A stretch of 12,184 nt of DNA from CAZIRO01 sp964541595 (GTDB lineage Bacteria; Acidobacteriota; HRBIN11), in the NCBI GenBank assembly GCA_964541595.1, contig CAZIRO010000081.1, positions 1 through 12,184 of the forward strand, in the 5' to 3' direction. Position numbers and translations under genes: made by a program. The notes under the pieces are model-generated. The model saw only the letters and a list, made by a program, of their open reading frames with translations. It searched no databases and had not been told where the DNA came from. Of this stretch, positions 1 through 6,778 are shown in pieces. Position 1 is the first letter of the stretch; the number at the start of each line of letters is the position of its first letter.

Positions 1-1
1 G

Positions 2-712
2 GCGTCCACGCAGCAGTATCCGATCGTGCTCCTGAACTCGATCAATCCGTTCCGCCTGCAGGGACAGAAGACGATCGTATGGGAAGCCCTGGAGGCGATG
101 CGCTGGGACCCGCCGGACTGGATCGTACTACCCGGCGGAAATCTCGGCAACACCGCCGCATTTGCCAAGGCACTGTATGAAGCCCACACGCTCGGGTTCA
201 TTCAACGGGTCCCCCGCCTGGCGGTCGTGCAGGCGGCCGGTGCGAATCCGTTTTATCGCGCCTATCGCCAGGGCTGGCGACGTGTGACGATGACGCCACA
301 GACCGTGGCCAGTGCGATCTGTATCGGCAACCCGATGAACTTCGAACGTGCCGTCTGGGCCATCCAGTGGACGCAGGGTGTGGTCGTGGAAGTGACCGAC
401 GCGGAAATCCTCGATGCCAAAGCCGTACTGGACACGGACGGCGTGGGCGCCGAACCGGCGTCCTGTGCCACCGTGGCCGGGATCCGTCGGTTGCGACAGG
501 ATGGGGTGATCCGTCCGGACGACCGTGTTCTCGGGATACTGACGGGACACATTCTCAAGGATCCGGACATTATCCTGCAGTATCATTCCCGACAGATTGC
601 GGACTACACTCCGGCGTATGCCAACCCCCCGGTGGTACTGGATGCGTCTTCGGAAGCCTGGGACCGGTACATCCGGCAACTGCTGGAGCAAGCACCCGTT
701 CCTGCCGGCTAA
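2..712 (+). CDS. thrC: Threonine synthase, C-terminal 236 residues (5' end outside window)
   Basis: This is a PLP-dependent enzyme that converts O-phosphohomoserine to threonine in the cytoplasm. The open frame runs in from the left edge, with its first whole codon at base 2, so the N-terminal part and the PLP lysine lie outside the window. Visible family marks are the SINPFRLQGQKT stretch near the edge, the phosphate-cradling GGNLGN loop (about residue 45 of the visible part), GVGAEPASCATVAG and, near the end, LTGHILKDPD. It ends in TAA at 710-712, which overlaps by four bases the stop of the convergent gene on the other strand, leaving no intergenic terminator. A GTG at 26 is in frame, but the homology continues upstream of it, so it is not the start. 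The gene sits on the homoserine branch and faces a sulfur operon; any link to methionine synthesis is only inference. Confidence 0.93.
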   Translation, partial: ASTQQYPIVLLNSINPFRLQGQKTIVWEALEAMRWDPPDWIVLPGGNLGNTAAFAKALYEAHTLGFIQRVPRLAVVQAAGANPFYRAYRQGWRRVTMTPQTVASAICIGNPMNFERAVWAIQWTQGVVVEVTDAEILDAKAVLDTDGVGAEPASCATVAGIRRLRQDGVIRPDDRVLGILTGHILKDPDIILQYHSRQIADYTPAYANPPVVLDASSEAWDRYIRQLLEQAPVPAG

Positions 713-1005
713 GGTCCGAAATAGAACGTCACTGCATCCATCAGCCGGAACCCCACGGCTTCGGCGATCTGTTCGACTTCCCGTTTCAATCGCCGCAGGC
801 CCTCTGCATGCCGTTCCGGCTGCGCGTCGTCCATGACCCAGGAGATGAACTCGACCCGGGGACGCAGACGCACCAGCCACAGCCAGGGAGATACCTCTTT
901 CTGAAACGCCGGTTGACCGTCCACGGTCGTCGGCATCCACCCGTGTTGTTGCAGGTACTCTGCCAGGACCGCAATGTCCACCGGATCCACAATGACGATC
1001 CCCAT
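709..1005 (-). CDS. Hypothetical protein, 98 residues, unknown family
   Basis: I do not recognise this protein. It begins MGIVIVDPVDIAVLAEYLQQ and looks like a soluble alpha/beta domain: a beta-like start, a short helix, a Trp-rich strand segment (SPWLWLVRL), a charged helix (AEGLRRLKREVEQIAEAVG) and a hydrophobic end (DAVTFYFGP). There is no signal peptide or metal motif. I chose ATG 1005 because GGGGAAGG lies just upstream and because the cysH terminator at 1052-1080 lies between it and the cysH stop. ATG 1020 is an alternative. ATG 1092 is also in frame; it overlaps the cysH stop as ATGA and is preceded by AGGGGG, but translation from it would run through the terminator stem and U-tract, giving an odd VTFFFPPP segment. 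No separate promoter is evident, so expression may depend on read-through. The TAG stop overlaps the thrC stop by four bases. Its place after cysH hints at a sulfur role, but that is a guess. Confidence 0.72.
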   Translation of the reverse strand: MGIVIVDPVDIAVLAEYLQQHGWMPTTVDGQPAFQKEVSPWLWLVRLRPRVEFISWVMDDAQPERHAEGLRRLKREVEQIAEAVGFRLMDAVTFYFGP

Positions 1006-1051
1006 ACACGCCTTCCCCATGGTGGTCAGATCATGGGTGCACGGTGGCGGG

Positions 1052-1080
1052 AAAAAAAAAGTGACGGGAATTCCCGGCAC
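1052..1080 (-). terminator. Intrinsic terminator after cysH
   Basis: Read on the - strand, GTGCCGGGAATTCCCGTCAC forms a stem of 3+4 pairs (GTG/CAC and CGGG/CCCG) with one C-U mismatch and an AATT loop. A run of nine T follows directly (1060-1052). It starts eight bases after the cysH TGA, as expected for a rho-independent terminator at the end of the sulfur operon. It lies inside the frame that would be translated if the downstream gene began at 1092. Confidence 0.75.
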
Positions 1081-1088
1081 CTGAACCA

Positions 1089-1889
1089 TCATTCGGATTC
1101 CCCCTGTCGGTGAATGCGGGCTTTCTGCAGAATGGCGTCCATGATCTTTTCGAATCCGCCCGTTTCCAGAGAACAGTGCATCCCGCATTCTTTCGGTGCG
1201 TTGACCTCCCACCACCACCGACCGGCCCGGGGGTCCTCTCCCGGCTGGATCGGTCGTGTGCACGGCTGGCAGCCGATGCTGGCGTATCCCTGATCGTAGA
1301 GCGCACTGTACGGCACGTCGTGTTCCCGAATGTATGCCCAGACCTCTTCATGTGACCAGTCGGCGAGCGGGTTCAGTTTCACGATCTGTCCGTGGTCGTG
1401 ATCGATCTCGATCTTGCGAATGTTCTGACGGCTCGCCCACTGTTCCCGGCGCAGGCCGGTGATCCACGCGTCCAGCCGGTTGAGCACGCGGTTCAGCGGA
1501 CGCACTTTACGCAATTCGCAGCAGAGGAGCCGATATTCGACCGCACGGTACATCAGGTTGACCCCGTACTCGCGTACCATGGCTTCGATCTCGGCGTAGT
1601 CCGGAAAGGCCACCTCGATCTGGATGCCATACCGTTCGCGCACGCGTTCGATCAATGCGTAGGTTTCTTCATGCAGACGCCCGGTGTCGATGGTGAACAC
1701 GCGAACGTCCGGTCGAATACGCCAGGCAAGGTCAAGAATGACCATATCTTCTGCCTGGCCGCTCCATGCGAGTGCGATTCGTGGATGGAACGTCTCCAGT
1801 GCCCAGCGCAGCAATTCGGATGCCGGTTGATCTTCATACGCAATGGCAAGTTCGTATGCTTCAAGTTCATCGATCTGTACAATCGGCAT
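1089..1889 (-). CDS. cysH: Assimilatory APS reductase, 4Fe-4S type (thioredoxin-dependent)
   Basis: It reduces adenosine 5'-phosphosulfate to sulfite and AMP in the cytoplasm, with electrons from thioredoxin. The product is 266 residues. The nucleotide-binding loop SGQAED is at about 43-48. The pair C123-C124 together with C207-x2-C210 is the CC...CxxC cluster signature that separates iron-sulfur APS reductases from PAPS reductases. The C-terminal ECGMH (234-238) carries the catalytic cysteine C235, and GRWWWE (223-228) is also typical. Cluster ligation fits the lack of an APS kinase gene in the operon, so APS rather than PAPS is the expected substrate. The frame is open further up to 1940, but GGAGGGAGG sits directly before ATG 1889, which fixes the start. 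It is the last gene before the terminator and is separated from the upstream reductase by 86 bases containing a hairpin. An extra cysteine (C239) follows the catalytic motif. Confidence 0.95.
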   Translation of the reverse strand: MPIVQIDELEAYELAIAYEDQPASELLRWALETFHPRIALAWSGQAEDMVILDLAWRIRPDVRVFTIDTGRLHEETYALIERVRERYGIQIEVAFPDYAEIEAMVREYGVNLMYRAVEYRLLCCELRKVRPLNRVLNRLDAWITGLRREQWASRQNIRKIEIDHDHGQIVKLNPLADWSHEEVWAYIREHDVPYSALYDQGYASIGCQPCTRPIQPGEDPRAGRWWWEVNAPKECGMHCSLETGGFEKIMDAILQKARIHRQGESE

Positions 1890-1892
1890 GGT

Positions 1893-1901
1893 CCTCCCTC
1901 C
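1893..1901 (-). promoter_or_regulatory. Ribosome binding site of cysH
   Basis: GGAGGGAGG on the - strand lies three bases before ATG 1889. It decides in favour of this start over the in-frame start 51 bases upstream. Confidence 0.75.
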
Positions 1902-1952
1902 GATGGGCAATATGGCATCGAGTCCTGGCATTTCGGGCAAACTCCCGGTTGA

Positions 1953-1970
1953 TCCCGGGATACCCCGGAA
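1953..1970 (-). repeat. Intergenic hairpin between the second sulfite reductase and cysH
   Basis: Seven-pair stem (TTCCGGG / CCCGGGA, with one G-U in RNA) closed by a GTAT loop. It begins five bases after the upstream TAG. No T-run follows, so it is unlikely to be a full terminator; it could stabilise or mark a processing point in the mRNA. The rest of the 86-base gap shows only the cysH ribosome binding site. Confidence 0.45.
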
Positions 1971-1975
1971 GTGTG

Positions 1976-3673
1976 CTATCCGGTTCTGGACGGTTCAGAC
2001 GGCGACCGCACCGCTGCATCGTGCGTTTCTGGCAAGCTTCCAACAGTGGGCACGTGGCCGGACTGCATGATTTCCAGGAGTTCCGCATCGGAGTACTGCG
2101 TGACAAACGTGCGAAATGACGGCCATGGCCCCGTTTGACGGTACACACGGATCAGATTGCGCAGATACCGTTTGGCTTCCGGAACACTCACACGGCGTGC
2201 AATCACCCGTCCGACGGCAGCTTCCTGGCCATATCCGCCACCGAGGATGATCATCAATGCACTTTCGACACGACCGTCCGGATGCCGTCGGTATGAAGCC
2301 ATCAGTCCAATATCCGCCACCCAGTGATGCGCGCACGCGTGTGGGCAACCGTCCGCGCCAATGAGGACATCGTGCAGGGGACCGAATTCGGACTCGAGAT
2401 CATCGATGATGTCGAGCAACAGGTTCTTACTCGAATTCAACGCGAAGTTGCAGTACGGGTCGCTCGTGCACGCGATGGATTGGGCACGCAGTGGTGAAGC
2501 CGCCATCGGGAACCCGAGATCCTGCAGACATCGCAACACTTCGGGAAGTTGCCGTTCCGGAACATGGGTGAGCATGACGTTCTGGCGCTGGCTAAACCGG
2601 ATCTGTAATTGCATGCGGGCTGCGAGATCGGCAAGCGCAAAGATGCGCCGTGCATCCAGCCGACCGGCCGGAACGGGCACACCGATATACACGTATCCGG
2701 GTTGTTTCTGACGGTGGACTCCGACGTGGAAATTGCGTCCCCGGGGTCGGGGTTCCGTTTCCAGATCCGCCAGTCGATACCCGAGTCGGTCTTCCACACG
2801 TGCGCGATAGGCGGCCACACCAATACGTTCCACGAAGAACTTCAACCGCGCCTTGACGAACGACAGGCGGTTTTGCGGATCGGTGCGCCAGACGTCCAGA
2901 ATCGCGCGGGCAACCGGGAGCACCTGATCGCGCGGAACGAATACCCCGAGTGAACGCGCAATGCGGGGATAAGTTGACAGGCCACCGCCGATCCACACGG
3001 CATAACCGGGTTGTCCGTTCTGGAACGTTCCGACAAAGGCGATGTCGTGGATCTCGGGGTAGTTGCAGTGATACGCGCATGCGGACACGGTGATCTTGTG
3101 TTTGCGCGGCAGATTGAAGTATTCCCGATGTTCCGGGTCGTAAAAGAACGTTGCGAGCTGCTGCAATTCCGGAGTGCTGTCGAACCGTTCATCCGCGTCG
3201 ATACCGGCCACGGGACAGCCGGTGATGTTGCGGATCGTATCACCACAACCTCCGATGGTGGTTAACCCGCAGGAACGCAGGATATGGAACACCTCCGGCA
3301 GATCCTCCAGGCGGATCCAGTGCAATTGCAGGTCCTGCCGTGTGGTGATCTCCGCGTAATCTCCGAACCGCTGGACGAGTGTACCCACGGCGGCGAGTTG
3401 TTCAGGTGTGATACGACCGTTCGGGAGTTTGATGCGCATCATGAAGTGGCCAACGCGGGGTTTATCGTGGTACAGGCCGTACCATTGGAGGCGTACGATA
3501 TCCTCCTCGGAGATCGCTTCGTATCCGCGACGGATGAAGTCTTCCAGTTCCTGCAGGACGTCCAGCGGGTGCTTTTCCCGTTTCATCCGTTCGCGGGGGT
3601 TTTTGTTCCATACAGTCTCCCAGGTGACTGCGGTGACGGGGCGGTCGGCCGTATGCGTACGGCCGTCCGGCAT
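1976..3673 (-). CDS. Ferredoxin-type sulfite reductase (siroheme/4Fe-4S), unfused paralogue
   Basis: It belongs to the nitrite/sulfite reductase haemoprotein family and carries out six-electron reduction of sulfite to sulfide. The product is 565 residues, usual for the family, with two ferredoxin-like half-domains and siroheme domains. Visible marks are TTRQDLQLHWI (111-121) and RNITGCPVAGID in the siroheme pocket, and cluster cysteines C402-x5-C408 and C443-x3-C447. PRKHK (189-193) has a lysine at both anion-binding positions. In plant-type nitrite reductases the second position is Asn, so I infer sulfite rather than nitrite as substrate. The start is ATG 3673, set by GGAGGTGG; the frame runs on to 3907, but that stretch lies over the upstream gene and looks non-coding. 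The C-terminal 30 residues are polar and low in structure and lack the carrier domain of the neighbour. It is transcribed 46 bases after the fused reductase. No flavoprotein subunit is nearby, so ferredoxin is the likely donor. Confidence 0.9.
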   Translation of the reverse strand: MPDGRTHTADRPVTAVTWETVWNKNPRERMKREKHPLDVLQELEDFIRRGYEAISEEDIVRLQWYGLYHDKPRVGHFMMRIKLPNGRITPEQLAAVGTLVQRFGDYAEITTRQDLQLHWIRLEDLPEVFHILRSCGLTTIGGCGDTIRNITGCPVAGIDADERFDSTPELQQLATFFYDPEHREYFNLPRKHKITVSACAYHCNYPEIHDIAFVGTFQNGQPGYAVWIGGGLSTYPRIARSLGVFVPRDQVLPVARAILDVWRTDPQNRLSFVKARLKFFVERIGVAAYRARVEDRLGYRLADLETEPRPRGRNFHVGVHRQKQPGYVYIGVPVPAGRLDARRIFALADLAARMQLQIRFSQRQNVMLTHVPERQLPEVLRCLQDLGFPMAASPLRAQSIACTSDPYCNFALNSSKNLLLDIIDDLESEFGPLHDVLIGADGCPHACAHHWVADIGLMASYRRHPDGRVESALMIILGGGYGQEAAVGRVIARRVSVPEAKRYLRNLIRVYRQTGPWPSFRTFVTQYSDAELLEIMQSGHVPTVGSLPETHDAAVRSPSEPSRTG

Positions 3674-3676
3674 GGT

Positions 3677-3684
3677 CCACCTCC
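3677..3684 (-). promoter_or_regulatory. Ribosome binding site of the unfused sulfite reductase
   Basis: GGAGGTGG followed by ACC and ATG 3673. It decides the start within a frame that stays open for 234 bases upstream. The same string occurs before the leader ATG at 9074. Confidence 0.75.
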
Positions 3685-3719
3685 GTTGCAACGATTCGGG
3701 GAACGGCCGGGCAGGCAGA

Positions 3720-5579
3720 TCAGTGCATTGCATCCATGCCACCGGAAATGTTCCGAATGAGTTCCACATCGTCATCGGCATGGAGCCAGTCCTCCATTTG
3801 CACACGTTCGCCGTTGCGCACGACGACGAGCATTTCCGGAGAAATCTGCAACCGTTCGAGCAACGTACGCACCTGGATCGGTGCTTCAACCTCCCACGTC
3901 TGTGCACCCATCCGAACGGTCAGCAACCGCGGTTGTCCTTCGGCAGCGGCAACGGTTTCCGGTACCGGCTCCGGACGTCCGGTCTGCATGATACGCAGTA
4001 ACTGCTCGTCCGTATGGGCCGCCGTGAATGCCTGAAACGATGGCCACGGGCCGGACGCACGGTAGTAAGCGATCAGGTTTTCCAGATACCGCCGGGTATC
4101 CGAAATGCTCACCCGTTTCGCCACGACGCGCCCGATCCGGATACCGTCGTGCATGCCGCCGCCGAGGATGATCATCAGCGCGCTTTCCAGCGTTCCGTTG
4201 GGCAGACGACGATACGACGCCTGCAGACCGATATCCCCGATCCAGTGCTGTGCGCATGCGTGCGGGCAGCCGTCCAGATGGATGACCACGTCGTCGATCG
4301 GTCCCAGCCGGGATTCCAGGTGTGTGAGAATGTCTTCCAGCAGGTCTTTGCTCGATCCCGCCGAGAAGTTGCAGAACGGGTCACCCGTGCATGCGATGGA
4401 GACCTTCCGCATCTCACTGGCGTCAGCGACCGGGAACCCCCACGCGTGCAGCCGTTCGATGACAGCAGCCGTGCGATCTTCCGGTACGTTGGACAGGATC
4501 AGGTTCTGACGCTGGGTCAGGCGCACTTCCAGATGTTCCGCATCGGCGAGTGTCGCAATCTGTTCCATCTGTTCACCGCGCATTCGACCGCATACTACGG
4601 GGACACCGATGTATACGTATCCGGGCTGTTTCTGCGGGTGCACACCCATGTGAAAATGTCGCCGTTGCGGAGGCGTCAGCGGTGGCGCCGGGGACGGTTC
4701 CCACCCGAGACGCGCGATCAGTCGCGCACGATAGGCGTCCACGCCGATCCGGTCAACGAAAAATTTGAGTCGCGCTTTGATGAACGATAACCGGTTTTCC
4801 AGGGTCTCGGACCAGATGTCCAGAATCGCACGTGCCACATCGACCACCTGGTCCCCCGTTACGAAGATGTTCAGCGGACGGGCAGTGCGCGGATTCGTGG
4901 ACAGTCCACCGCCAATCGCGACGGCGTACCCCGGCCGGCTGTCCACCGTCGTTCCGATAAATGCGATATCGTGAATTTCCGGCAGATTGCACCATACGGG
5001 ACAGGCGGCAAGCGTGAGTTTCACCTTACGCGGCAGGTTGAAGTATGCACGATGCGTGGCGTCATAAAAGTACGCTACCAGCCGGTGAAGATCGTCGTTC
5101 GGATCGAACAGTTCGTCAGCATCGATGCCGGCCACCGGGCAACCGGTGATGTTGCGGACGGCATCGCCTTCCCCGCCAAGCGTTGTCAATCCAGATGTAT
5201 GCAACTGCGCGAGTACGTCCGGCATGTCGTCCAGTCGGATCCAGTGCAGCTGGATGCACTGCCGCGTGGTGATCTCTGCGTAATTGCCAAACTTCCGGGC
5301 CAATCGTGCAATACAGGCCAACTGCGCCGGAGTCAGGCGGCCGTTCGGGATCTTGATCCGGACCATGAAATACCCGATCCGTGGCTTATCGTGAGAGATC
5401 CCGTACCACTGGAGTCGCACGATGTCTTCTTCCGGAATGTCTTCGTACCCCCGGCGGATGAGGTCGTCGAGTTCATCCAGGATGTGCAGGGGGTCCTTTT
5501 CAGCTTTGAGCCGTTCCCGGGGGTTTTTCTGCAGTACCGTATCCCACGTGATGCTGGCCGTTTTTGCCCGGGTACTCAT
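3720..5579 (-). CDS. Sulfite reductase fused to a C-terminal ThiS/MoaD-like sulfur-carrier domain
   Basis: The product is 619 residues. Residues 1-535 are a complete siroheme/4Fe-4S sulfite reductase: TTRQCIQLHWI (104-114), RNITGCPVAGID (142-153), PRKVK (183-187) with both anion-site lysines, and cluster cysteines C397-x5-C403 and C438-x3-C442. After a short linker rich in Pro, Glu and Ala (536-550) comes a domain of about 64 residues (551-614). It has a beta-grasp pattern: two strands, the helix VRTLLERLQI, then VVVRNGERVQ, the acidic DDDVELI turn and ISGG. That is the ThiS/MoaD/Urm1 layout, with the C-terminal Gly-Gly at 613-614. Five residues (MDAMH) follow before TGA. Known carriers with such tails (HcyS, QbsE) are trimmed by a JAMM protease and then thiocarboxylated. 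The ATG overlaps the sat stop as ATGA and has GGAGGTGG seven bases upstream. Reductase activity is near certain; a carrier role for the domain is inferred. Confidence 0.92.
   Translation of the reverse strand: MSTRAKTASITWDTVLQKNPRERLKAEKDPLHILDELDDLIRRGYEDIPEEDIVRLQWYGISHDKPRIGYFMVRIKIPNGRLTPAQLACIARLARKFGNYAEITTRQCIQLHWIRLDDMPDVLAQLHTSGLTTLGGEGDAVRNITGCPVAGIDADELFDPNDDLHRLVAYFYDATHRAYFNLPRKVKLTLAACPVWCNLPEIHDIAFIGTTVDSRPGYAVAIGGGLSTNPRTARPLNIFVTGDQVVDVARAILDIWSETLENRLSFIKARLKFFVDRIGVDAYRARLIARLGWEPSPAPPLTPPQRRHFHMGVHPQKQPGYVYIGVPVVCGRMRGEQMEQIATLADAEHLEVRLTQRQNLILSNVPEDRTAAVIERLHAWGFPVADASEMRKVSIACTGDPFCNFSAGSSKDLLEDILTHLESRLGPIDDVVIHLDGCPHACAQHWIGDIGLQASYRRLPNGTLESALMIILGGGMHDGIRIGRVVAKRVSISDTRRYLENLIAYYRASGPWPSFQAFTAAHTDEQLLRIMQTGRPEPVPETVAAAEGQPRLLTVRMGAQTWEVEAPIQVRTLLERLQISPEMLVVVRNGERVQMEDWLHADDDVELIRNISGGMDAMH
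3723..3929 (-). other. Sulfur-carrier-like beta-grasp domain and post-GlyGly tail within the fused reductase
   Basis: This covers residues 551-619 of the fusion. Helix and strand spacing match small ThiS/MoaD proteins. VVVRNG is the usual strand before the third turn, and ISGG ends the fold. The tail MDAMH (615-619) would block adenylation of the Gly-Gly by an E1-like enzyme until removed. The unfused paralogue next door has no counterpart. Confidence 0.75.
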
Positions 5580-6778
5580 CGTGCCACCTCCACGAGTGTA
5601 TGGGCTGGCGTGCGCGACCGTTCGGCCTCTTGATAGTATTGCATCAGCACGTCGGCCACCTCCGGCCGGGTGATCTCCGCCGGTGGCGTCTGTCCCGAGC
5701 GCAGAAGTTCACGCAGACGGGTTCCGCTCAGTTGTAAATGGTCTTCCGGACCGTGCGGGCATGTACGTTCGGTCGCCATCGACAAACACCGCCGGCAGTA
5801 GAATGTTTCTCTAAACCGGATGGGTCGGATTCCCAACCGGTCGGGGTCAAACTGTTCGAAGATGCGTTGTGCTGCCCAGGGATCGTAGAATCCCCCTACG
5901 CCGGCGTGGTCGCGCCCGACGATAAAATGCGTACATCCGAAGTTTTTGCGGATGATCGCGTGAAATACCGCCTCCCGCGGACCTGCATACCGCATCGCCG
6001 CCGGATTGATGGCGAGCACCACCCGATCGCGCGGATAATAACGGGTCAGAATGGTTTCGTAGCAGCGCATCCGGACTTCCGCAGGCACGTCATCCTGTTT
6101 CGTCGATCCGACGATCGGATGAATGAATAGACCATCAAAGAGTTCGAGACACACCTTATGCAGATACTCATGCGCGCGGTGGATGGGATTGCGTGTTTGA
6201 AACGCGACGACGGTGTACCAGCCTTTGCGGCAGAACAGGGCACGGGTTTCTTCGGGTTCCATGTAATACGCCTGGAACTTTCCAAACCGTGGACGCATGA
6301 GCACCCGGACGGGGCCAGCGACCAGGGTATCCCCCCAGGTACGCAGTCGTACAACACCGGGGTGGCGTGTGTCGGTCGTCTGGAAGACGGATCGGGCGAA
6401 GAGGTCCGGGTCCCAGGAAAACCACTCCCGCACCTGCAGCACGGCAACCAGGGAACCGTCCGATACCCGCAGCGCCAGCCATTCCCCTTCGCGCAGTGTC
6501 CGGGCGAACGACCGGTCGACGTCCAGCACGATCGGAATGGTCCAGGGCCAGCCATCGGGCAGATGCATTTCCTGCAGCACATGCGTGTATTCGACACGCG
6601 TCATGAACCCTGTCAACGGACTGTATGCGCCCATACCCAGCATCCAGAGGTCCTGGACGATCTCCGGTCGAACTGTCCAGGTCTTCAGGGATCGGGCGCG
6701 GGCACGCCACTCCTGGGCCTCCTGGGGAGACGCCCATCGTACGGTCAATTGTCCACCGTGCGGTGCAATCCGGGTCAT
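5576..6778 (-). CDS. sat: Sulfate adenylyltransferase (ATP sulfurylase)
   Basis: It activates sulfate with ATP to give APS and pyrophosphate, the first step of the pathway. The product is 400 residues, the usual length of the single-chain bacterial Sat. Nucleotide-site motifs are QTRNPIHRAH (194-203), with both histidines of HxxH, and GRDHAGVG (288-295). A C-x2-C-x8-C-x-H group (C328, C331, C340, H342) near the C-terminus resembles the zinc site of thermophile and Gram-positive Sat proteins. SGTRLRELL (351-359) is also typical. There is no fused APS kinase domain. The frame is open to 7360, but that stretch overlaps the upstream gene; ATG 6778 has GGAGGAGG just upstream. It overlaps its neighbours on both sides as ATGA (6775-6778 and 5576-5579), which points to translational coupling. 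Confidence 0.96.
   Translation of the reverse strand: MTRIAPHGGQLTVRWASPQEAQEWRARARSLKTWTVRPEIVQDLWMLGMGAYSPLTGFMTRVEYTHVLQEMHLPDGWPWTIPIVLDVDRSFARTLREGEWLALRVSDGSLVAVLQVREWFSWDPDLFARSVFQTTDTRHPGVVRLRTWGDTLVAGPVRVLMRPRFGKFQAYYMEPEETRALFCRKGWYTVVAFQTRNPIHRAHEYLHKVCLELFDGLFIHPIVGSTKQDDVPAEVRMRCYETILTRYYPRDRVVLAINPAAMRYAGPREAVFHAIIRKNFGCTHFIVGRDHAGVGGFYDPWAAQRIFEQFDPDRLGIRPIRFRETFYCRRCLSMATERTCPHGPEDHLQLSGTRLRELLRSGQTPPAEITRPEVADVLMQYYQEAERSRTPAHTLVEVAR

Noticed and set aside
3674..3907. N-terminal extension of the unfused sulfite reductase frame
   Set aside because: It lies over the carrier domain of the upstream gene, has Cys/Arg-rich shadow composition, and the GGAGGTGG-ATG at 3673 gives the normal family length.
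3720..5579. Nitrite reductase for the two siroheme enzymes
   Set aside because: Both have Lys at the second anion-site position (K-x-K), where plant-type nitrite reductases have Asn, and they lie between sat and cysH.
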